Shown here piece by piece: positions 58,837-64,000 of a DNA stretch of 64,000 nucleotides. Positions within the stretch are counted from its first letter, which is position 1. Every line of letters begins with the position of its first letter. The position numbers and the translations under genes are program-made. The DNA is from JADCCX01 sp031431475 (GTDB taxonomy: Bacteria > Pseudomonadota > Alphaproteobacteria > Rhizobiales > Beijerinckiaceae). The notes beneath the pieces were generated by a model. That model made no database searches and was not told the DNA's origin. It was given only the letters and a program-made list of their open reading frames with translations. Location of the stretch: contig JANPDL010000022.1 in NCBI GenBank assembly GCA_031431475.1, positions 1 through 64,000 of the forward strand, read 5' to 3'.

Positions 58837-59223
58837 ATGGACGAACTCATCAACCGCCTCGTGGCCAATGTCGGCATCGACGCCAGTCTCGCTCAGAAAT
58901 GCGTCGGCATCATCCTGGGGTTCCTGCAGAAGGAAGGCCCGGCTGCTGAAGTCGGCCAGATGCTGGAAGCCATGCCGGGTGCCTCGGACCTGATCGCAGA
59001 ACATGCAGGCAGCGGCGGCGGCGGTGTTCTGGGTGGTCTCATGGGCATGATGGGCGGCGGCGGCGTCATGGGCCTCGGCCAGCAACTGATGGGCGCAGGC
59101 CTGTCGATGGGCCAGATGGGTGATGTCGGCAAGGAACTCTTTGCCTACGGTCGCGAGAAGGCCGGCGAGGATGCCATGGGCACGATCGTGGGATCGGTTC
59201 CGGGATTGAGCCAGTTCGTGTGA
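58837..59223 (+). CDS. Small DUF2267/DUF2780-like protein
   Basis: The 128-residue protein begins 'MDELINRLVANVGIDASLAQKCVGIILGFLQKEGP', a helical domain like DUF2267/DUF2780 proteins. A Gly/Met-rich middle ('GSGGGGVLGGLMGMMGGGG') follows, then a short helical end. CAGGAGGATACC precedes the ATG at 58837; upstream frame from 58795 is unlikely. The stop overlaps the cupin start, so the two genes are coupled. Function unknown. Confidence 0.75.
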   Translation: MDELINRLVANVGIDASLAQKCVGIILGFLQKEGPAAEVGQMLEAMPGASDLIAEHAGSGGGGVLGGLMGMMGGGGVMGLGQQLMGAGLSMGQMGDVGKELFAYGREKAGEDAMGTIVGSVPGLSQFV

Positions 59224-59576
59224 TGGCGTCATCCGTCAATCTCGACGCGAAGCTTTCGACGTTCACGTCGCACTGGAGCCCGAAGATTGTTGCCGGCTAC
59301 AACGGCAATGATGTCATGGTTGTGAAAGTGAAGGGTGAATTCAACTGGCATTCGCATCCCGACACGGATGATTTTTTCCTTGTCCTCAAGGGCAAGCTGA
59401 CGATCAGGCTCAGGGACGGCGATGTAACGCTCGGTCCCGGTGAACTCTATGTGGTTCCAAAGGGCGTCGAGCATTGTCCGGTGGCAGAAGAAGAATGCCA
59501 TCTCATGCTGATCGAGCCGCGTGGTACGCCCAATACGGGTGATGAAAAAACCGCCGCGAAGAAAACTCTGATCTGA
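59223..59576 (+). CDS. Cupin-domain protein
   Basis: The 117-residue single cupin domain shows metal-binding His/Glu-type positions in 'GEFNWHSHPDTDDFFLVLKGKLTIRL' (motif 1, two His; the usual Glu is replaced in 'DTDDFF') and 'PKGVEHCPVAEEECHLMLIEP' (motif 2, His). Such proteins can be isomerases, epimerases or sensors. The start is ATG 59223, overlapping the upstream TGA by one base; a GTG at 59220 is possible. It is translationally coupled to the DUF2267/DUF2780-like gene. No enzyme is assigned. Confidence 0.88.
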   Translation: MASSVNLDAKLSTFTSHWSPKIVAGYNGNDVMVVKVKGEFNWHSHPDTDDFFLVLKGKLTIRLRDGDVTLGPGELYVVPKGVEHCPVAEEECHLMLIEPRGTPNTGDEKTAAKKTLI

Positions 59577-59601
59577 CCGTCGGAAACTTCTGACAACAGC
59601 A

Positions 59602-59632
59602 GGGGCCGCCCGCATGTGATGCGAGCGGCCCC
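59602..59632. terminator. Strong hairpin between convergent cupin and L,D-transpeptidase genes
   Basis: GGGGCCGC (59602-59609) and GCGGCCCC (59625-59632) form a perfect stem that continues into an inner GCAT/ATGC pair around GTG. It sits 25 bases after the cupin stop and about 90 bases from the converging transpeptidase stop. No T-run follows on either strand, so Rho-independent termination is uncertain, but its position suits a two-way terminator. Confidence 0.5.
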
Positions 59633-59724
59633 GCTCCTGTCCACCCCGGCGCAGATTAGCTCCGCCACCGGGTCGACGCAGCATCTCGGGCAGCCCCCCG
59701 CCCCAGACGCCGATTCTGCAATCA

Positions 59725-60552
59725 TCACATGACGATGACTTTGGTTCCCACGCGCACGCGACCATAAAGGTCAGTGACATCCTCGTTGCGCATGCGGATG
59801 CAGCCGGATGAAACGGCCTGACCGATGGTGTGCGGCTCGTTGGTGCCGTGGATGCGGTAGAGCGATGATCCGAGATAGAGGCCGCGCGCACCCATTGGGT
59901 TTTCAGGTCCGCCCGCCATGTAGCGCGGCAGATCGGGGCGTCGCCTGAGCATTTCTGCCGGTGGACGCCAGTCCGGCCATTCCGCCTTGCGGGTGATGGT
60001 TTTCACACCGGCCCACTCAAAGCCGGGACGACCGACACCGATACCGTAGCGACGGGCGCGACCGTTGCCCTCGACGAGATACATGAACTTGTTCGGCGTA
60101 TCGATGACGATGGTGCCGACGCTGTGCGACCCCGCATAATCTACGACCTGCGGCAGATACATCGGGTCCATTGCCCGCTCGACCTGCCGGAAATCCGGAT
60201 TCAGGGCCGCCTGCTGCTGGCCGGGATGGGGCCGCGCACCCGGCTGCGGCTCCATCGGCAGCTGCCCGCCCTGGAAGGCCGGAGCATAGGCCTGATAGGC
60301 CTGTGGTTGAGGCTGGGCAGGTTGCTGGGGATAGGCAGGTTGCTGGGAATAGGCAGGTTGCTGCGAATAGGCCTGCGCGCGACCGGGATTGCGTCCCGTC
60401 ATGAGCATCTCGATGAAGCCGCCACCCATGGTGGACTGGCCGGACGAGGCTGTGTACCCGCCGGAACGAGCATAGGGATCGGCCAGGGCAGCCGTTCCCG
60501 TGAGCAGGACAGCAGCCATCGCCGCGCCTGCAAGAGGAGCCGTGTGTTTCAT
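59725..60552 (-). CDS. L,D-transpeptidase (YkuD family), exported
   Basis: The 275-residue enzyme has a signal peptide (about residues 1-24, ending 'AALA'), a Pro/Gln/Ala-rich linker with repeated 'YSQQPA'-type units (about residues 60-85), and a YkuD catalytic domain (about residues 150-275). Conserved elements are 'TIVIDTPNKFMYLVEGNGRARRYGIGVG', 'YRIHGTNEPHTIG' and the nucleophile Cys in 'SSGCIRMRNEDVTDLYGRV' (about residue 251). Such enzymes crosslink peptidoglycan 3-3 or attach lipoproteins. Nothing suggests it is inactive. Confidence 0.92.
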   Translation of the reverse strand: MKHTAPLAGAAMAAVLLTGTAALADPYARSGGYTASSGQSTMGGGFIEMLMTGRNPGRAQAYSQQPAYSQQPAYPQQPAQPQPQAYQAYAPAFQGGQLPMEPQPGARPHPGQQQAALNPDFRQVERAMDPMYLPQVVDYAGSHSVGTIVIDTPNKFMYLVEGNGRARRYGIGVGRPGFEWAGVKTITRKAEWPDWRPPAEMLRRRPDLPRYMAGGPENPMGARGLYLGSSLYRIHGTNEPHTIGQAVSSGCIRMRNEDVTDLYGRVRVGTKVIVM

Positions 60553-60854
60553 GGTGAACCTTCAATACGCAACACGAAGGGGACTGGAAAACGCCTGCGC
60601 AAGGCCTGCATTTCCCGACCAGACAAGAATAGCCGAGATGCGGTTTGCAACGGTTAACGCAATCGAAAACAGATGACTTAAATCACTGATATGGCGTTTG
60701 ATTTCCGTTATGCTTGCCAAGTCGTGAAGATCAGGGCCGTATGGTTTCCAGCGGCTGAAGAGGCGTGGTTTCCCCTGGGTTAATTTCGACCGGTTTGAAC
60801 GGTATTTTAACCATGGCCGGGCTAGGTATCGTGCAAAGACTGTCCGGGGCCATA
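60553..60854. other. 302-base gap between the L,D-transpeptidase and CheZ-like genes
   Basis: This divergent intergenic stretch has an AT-richer middle section (about 60625-60725). I see no strong palindrome or convincing ORF. Both flanking genes probably have their promoters here, but no site is clear enough to mark. Start alternatives for the CheZ-like gene at 60765 and 60813 would shorten the gap. Confidence 0.5.
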
Positions 60855-61628
60855 ATGTCGCTGTCACGCAAGACCTTCACCATCGAGAAATCCATGCTGC
60901 GTGAGGCGATGACTGAGGAGCAGGCTCTCGCGGTTTTCGAGCCGACGGCTGCCATTCCCGAATCTTCCGATATCCGCAGGGTGCTCGCCAAGCTGGATGA
61001 GCTTGGCACGATGCTCCAGCCCACGCAGTCCATCATCTCCAACATCGCGGAAGCCTATCGCCGCGAGGTAATCGAGGTGATGAAGCTGCGGGAGGAAATG
61101 GAAATCATCCAGACCGCGATCCGGGAAACCAAGCGTGAGGTGGTTTCTCTTCATGCGGCCAATCCCCGGTCCGTGACTGTGCATCACGCAGCAGGCGAGC
61201 TTGGCGCGGTTGTTCTCGATACCGAGGGTGCCACGAACAACATTCTTGCAGCCGCCGAGCGTATCGAAATACTCGCGGGCGTGATTCAGAGCGAGACAAC
61301 CAAGGACGGCATGAAGAAGCGCGCGGGCGAGATCGCGGCAATTGTCATGTCAGTCTATGAGGCCTGCAACTTCCAGGACATCACGGGACAGCGCATCACC
61401 CGGGTGTGCGAGACACTGAACTTTGTGGAAGGCCGTGTCGGCCGCATGGCGGAGATCTGGGGCGGTCTCGATTCGCTCTCCACAATCATGGCCTCCGAAA
61501 TCGAAGCCCTGAACGAGGAGCGCAACGCTCTTGGCACGCATGCTCTGGCTGCTGGCCCAGCGCTTGCAGGCGAAGAGGGCCAGACCGGCCATGTCGGCCA
61601 GGATGATATCGACGCGCTTTTTGATTGA
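60855..61628 (+). CDS. cheZ: CheZ-like protein phosphatase
   Basis: The 257-residue helical protein shows the CheZ catalytic segment 'VYEACNFQDITGQRITRVCETLNFVE' (Gln/Asp of the active site in 'QDITGQR', about residues 175-200) and a C-terminal 'DDIDALFD' motif for binding CheY-P. The middle is a long helix. CheZ removes phosphate from CheY in chemotaxis. The start is taken at ATG 60855 ('MSLSRKTFT'); GTG 60765 and ATG 60813 are alternatives. No other che gene is nearby. Confidence 0.82.
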   Translation: MSLSRKTFTIEKSMLREAMTEEQALAVFEPTAAIPESSDIRRVLAKLDELGTMLQPTQSIISNIAEAYRREVIEVMKLREEMEIIQTAIRETKREVVSLHAANPRSVTVHHAAGELGAVVLDTEGATNNILAAAERIEILAGVIQSETTKDGMKKRAGEIAAIVMSVYEACNFQDITGQRITRVCETLNFVEGRVGRMAEIWGGLDSLSTIMASEIEALNEERNALGTHALAAGPALAGEEGQTGHVGQDDIDALFD

Positions 61629-61671
61629 TCCGGGTTGAGGTGTTAGTCCGCTTCTGTCACCGTGTCGGGGA

Positions 61672-62460
61672 ATGACGCTCCAAGCCCTCCTCGCCAATTT
61701 CCCGACCGATCCTTGGTTCTATGCCATCGGCTTTCTCGCCGCATTCCTGATGGCAGCCTCCAAAGGCGCATTTGGCGGCGGGCTGGCAATTATCGGCGTA
61801 CCGATGCTGTCGCTGGTGATGGACCCCATCGCTGCAGCCATCGTGGTGGCTCCGCTTGTGGCGTTCATGGACCTTTTCGCACTGAGGGCCTTTCCGCCAT
61901 CAACGTGGTCAAGGCCTGATCTGAAATGGCTGGCGCTCGGCCTCATCATCGGCATCGCCATCGGCTGGCTGGTCTTCGAATGGGTCGACAAGCGGTATAT
62001 CATCCTGATGATCGCGCTTGTCACGCTCACCTTCACCCTGCGCTGGTTCCTACAAGGGCGTCTGGCCAATCCGCCGCCGCATGGCGTGCAGCCGGGCAAA
62101 GCCGTCGGCCTGTCGGTAATCAGCGGCTTCACCACCTTCATCGCCCATGCAGGCGGACCGCCCGTTGCGATGTATCTGCTGGGGCGGCAACTCGACAAGA
62201 CGGTCTATGCAGGCACCACCATTGCTGTCTTCATGCTGGGCAATTTCATCAAGCTCGTGCCGTTCACGAAGCTCGGGCTTGATCGCCCGGAAACATTGTG
62301 GGCCGCGCTGGCGCTGATGCCTGTTGTGCCCTTCGGAGTCTATGCGGGCAAATTGCTGCATGACCGGCTGGATCAGCAGAAAATCTATCTCTGGTGCTAC
62401 TGCTTTCTGGCGGTCGCCGGACTGAAGCTGCTGTGGGACGGTGTGAGCGGTTTTCTGTAA
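61672..62460 (+). CDS. TauE/SafE (TSUP) family permease
   Basis: The 262-residue membrane protein has about eight helices in two repeats. 'FLMAASKGAFGGGLAIIGVPML' near the N-terminus and 'ISGFTTFIAHAGGPPVAMYLLGRQL' in the second half are the TSUP signatures. Family members export sulfite, sulfoacetate or related organosulfur anions. With a sulfolactate locus in the same window a sulfite-export role is attractive, but the two are more than 50 kb apart and the link is only functional guesswork. The start is ATG 61672. Confidence 0.9.
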   Translation: MTLQALLANFPTDPWFYAIGFLAAFLMAASKGAFGGGLAIIGVPMLSLVMDPIAAAIVVAPLVAFMDLFALRAFPPSTWSRPDLKWLALGLIIGIAIGWLVFEWVDKRYIILMIALVTLTFTLRWFLQGRLANPPPHGVQPGKAVGLSVISGFTTFIAHAGGPPVAMYLLGRQLDKTVYAGTTIAVFMLGNFIKLVPFTKLGLDRPETLWAALALMPVVPFGVYAGKLLHDRLDQQKIYLWCYCFLAVAGLKLLWDGVSGFL

Positions 62461-62463
62461 ACG

Positions 62464-62778
62464 CTACGGTTCTTCCGTCTCGATATCGATGCGCTTAGAG
62501 CATCCCCATGTTCGAAGCACTTCTTCAGTTTCTTCCACAACGAAATGCCGCGCGGCATCGCGATCGTATCCCTCAGTCAGCAGTGCATCATAATCTGTGT
62601 GGCGATGCCTGATATGGGCGACGATGGCCAGCCACAGCGCCGCACCGATGGAGAGATCGGCCCGCGTCAGCTTCGCAGCCCGCTCGAGCACCGGCTCACT
62701 GTCCGCATAGGGAATCAACGGTGCGAGGATGCGCAGGGCTTTACGGATAGCTTGATTGCGGTGTGTGAATGCTGACAT
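62464..62778 (-). CDS. DUF2293 domain protein
   Basis: The 104-residue protein ends with 'HIRHRHTDYDALLTEGYDRDAARHFVVEETEEVLRTWG', matching the DUF2293 motif seen in alphaproteobacteria; function unknown. The N-terminal 'HRNQAIRKALRILAPLIPY' resembles the same family. It converges with the TSUP permease gene, leaving 3 bases between the stops, and is divergent from clpB. Confidence 0.85.
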   Translation of the reverse strand: MSAFTHRNQAIRKALRILAPLIPYADSEPVLERAAKLTRADLSIGAALWLAIVAHIRHRHTDYDALLTEGYDRDAARHFVVEETEEVLRTWGCSKRIDIETEEP

Positions 62779-62815
62779 GGATCAAAGCGGCGTCGAGCGA
62801 CGCGCAATAGACGTA

Positions 62816-62846
62816 CTTGCAACATGATATCCCACACCCCTTCCAT
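62816..62846 (+). promoter_or_regulatory. Candidate heat-shock (sigma-32 type) promoter for clpB
   Basis: CTTGCAA (62816-62822) is followed after 14 bases by CCCCTTCCAT (62837-62846), close to the sigma-32 pattern CTTGAAA-N11/16-CCCCAT. It lies about 90 bases upstream of the clpB ATG, a gene usually under heat-shock control. Based on pattern only. Confidence 0.45.
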
Positions 62847-62934
62847 AAACGAAAGGGCGCTCCTACATCCTTTCTATCGGATTGCCTTTCAGGGATCCAC
62901 CGATCCACCTTCGCCTCATCAGGGAAGCTGACAC

Positions 62935-64000
62935 ATGAATTTCGAGAAATACACCGAACGCTCGCGCGGCTTCGTGCAATCCGCGCAGTCGCTTGCTACC
63001 CGCGAGAGCCACCAGCAATTCGCGGCGGAGCATCTTCTGAAGGTGCTGCTGGATGATCCGGAGGGCATGGCCAGCGGGCTCATCACCCGTTCCGGCGGCG
63101 ATGCGCGCCAGGCGCTGAAACTCACTGAACTGGCATTGACCCGCGTGCCGAAGGTCACGGGTTCCGCTGCAGGCCAGGTCTATCTCGCGCCGGGTCTGTC
63201 CCGCGTTTTCGCTTCTGCTGAAAAGGCGGCGGAGAAAACCGGCGACAGCTTCGTGACAGTCGAGTTGCTGCTGCTCGCGCTGGCGCTGGAGAAAGATACC
63301 GAAGCCGGCAAGGCGCTGGCCACGTCAGGTGTCACCGCGCAGGGCATCAACAGCGCCATTACCGCGATCCGCAAGGGCCGCAAGGCGGATTCCGCTACCG
63401 CCGAGAATGCCTATGACGCCCTGAAGAAATACGCCCGCGATCTCACGGAAGCCGCCAGCGAAGGCAAGCTCGATCCGGTGATCGGTCGCGACGAGGAAAT
63501 CCGCCGGACCATTCAGGTCCTCTCGCGCCGCACCAAGAACAACCCCGTGCTGATCGGCGAGCCTGGCGTCGGCAAGACGGCGATTGTCGAGGGGCTGGCA
63601 CTGCGCATCATCAACGGCGATGTGCCGGAATCGCTCAAGGACAAGAAGCTGATGGCGCTGGATATGGGCTCGCTCATTGCGGGTGCCAAATACCGTGGTG
63701 AATTCGAGGAGCGCCTGAAAGCCGTGCTCAGCGAGGTCATGTCCGCCGATGGCGGTATCATCCTCTTTATCGACGAGATGCACACGCTGGTCGGTGCGGG
63801 CAAGGCGGACGGCGCGATGGATGCGTCCAACCTTCTCAAGCCGGCGCTGGCCCGTGGTGAACTGCATTGTGTCGGCGCGACCACTCTGGATGAATACCGG
63901 AAGCACGTGGAAAAGGATGCAGCGCTGGCCCGCCGGTTCCAGCCTGTATTCGTGGCGGAGCCGACGGTGGAGGACACGGTCTCCATCTTGCGTGGGCTCA
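62935..64000 (+). CDS. clpB: ATP-dependent chaperone ClpB, 3'-truncated by the window edge
   Basis: The first 355 residues are present. They contain the N-terminal Clp domain ('MNFEKYTERSRGFVQSAQ', 'QFAAEHLLKVLLDD'), and the first AAA+ module with Walker A 'GEPGVGKT' (208-215), Walker B 'GGIILFIDEMHTLVGAGKADGAMD', and 'YRGEFEERLKAVL'. ClpB, with DnaK, dissolves protein aggregates after heat stress. The gene runs off the window in frame. The ATG at 62935 has AGGGAAG upstream, and a candidate heat-shock promoter lies before it. Confidence 0.97.
   Translation, partial: MNFEKYTERSRGFVQSAQSLATRESHQQFAAEHLLKVLLDDPEGMASGLITRSGGDARQALKLTELALTRVPKVTGSAAGQVYLAPGLSRVFASAEKAAEKTGDSFVTVELLLLALALEKDTEAGKALATSGVTAQGINSAITAIRKGRKADSATAENAYDALKKYARDLTEAASEGKLDPVIGRDEEIRRTIQVLSRRTKNNPVLIGEPGVGKTAIVEGLALRIINGDVPESLKDKKLMALDMGSLIAGAKYRGEFEERLKAVLSEVMSADGGIILFIDEMHTLVGAGKADGAMDASNLLKPALARGELHCVGATTLDEYRKHVEKDAALARRFQPVFVAEPTVEDTVSILRGL

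Noticed and set aside
60290..60370. Stand-alone microsatellite or regulatory repeat
   Set aside because: The repeated GGCAGGTTGCTG-type units encode the Pro/Gln/Tyr linker of the L,D-transpeptidase in frame.

Overview
This window looks like a chromosomal segment of an alphaproteobacterium of the order Hyphomicrobiales (Rhizobiales). The reasons are a ChvG-type histidine kinase joined to a short HprK, an EIIA of the mannose family and HPr; the order gap, pgk, class II fba, thiE-like; trpF overlapping trpB; a CheZ-like protein; high GC with lower-GC islands; and mostly alphaproteobacterial housekeeping families. The genus cannot be fixed from the sequence. No tRNA, rRNA, CRISPR array, insertion sequence or prophage was recognised.

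Positions 1-3930 hold a truncated DUF427 gene, a HigBA toxin-antitoxin pair, a membrane/coiled-coil hypothetical protein, trpB and trpF. The usual downstream partner trpA is absent, trpF carries an unusual N-terminal extension, and a long inverted repeat lies beside it. Positions 3931-11365 form the most coherent accessory block. It is a sulfolactate (C3-sulfonate) utilisation locus read on the minus strand (suyA, suyB, suyZ, slcC-like, comC-like, then a DenD-like epimerase), with a divergent GntR/UTRA regulator and an SDR dehydrogenase. The two dehydrogenases would interconvert (R)- and (S)-sulfolactate through sulfopyruvate, SuyAB would split sulfolactate to pyruvate and sulfite, and SuyZ would export the inorganic sulfur product. 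A structured 228-base gap separates suyB from suyZ.

Positions 11400-14150 carry creA, a small helix-hairpin-helix protein, a GNAT acetyltransferase and threonine aldolase. Positions 14262-25989 hold glycolytic/Calvin-type genes gap, pgk and fba, interrupted by two small low-GC genes, a complete TRAP transporter and a small secreted protein. They are followed by a GDSL hydrolase with RTX calcium repeats, a periplasmic glycerophosphodiesterase and a ThiE-like protein. Positions 25925-31425 contain a GH19-type muramidase, an inositol monophosphatase, a secreted MetX-like alpha/beta hydrolase, a MotA/ExbB plus OmpA proton-channel pair and another GNAT protein.

Positions 31376-39664 are mainly transport: an ABC exporter, a CPC-type copper ATPase and a four-gene dipeptide-type ABC importer without a substrate-binding protein. 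Positions 39667-42763 form the minus-strand chvG-hprK-EIIA-HPr regulatory block, with chvI missing from its usual place. Positions 42858-64000 hold an SDR, an RraA-like protein, a lone flhA, a MuiA-like protein, purA, two small DUF465 proteins, purE-purK, rpsU, a TPR lipoprotein, an alpha/beta hydrolase, a DMT permease, a HerA-like ATPase, a cupin, an L,D-transpeptidase, a CheZ-like phosphatase, a TauE/SafE permease, a DUF2293 protein and the 5' part of clpB.

Coordinates include the stop codon. Family names come from motif recognition by eye, not from a database search.
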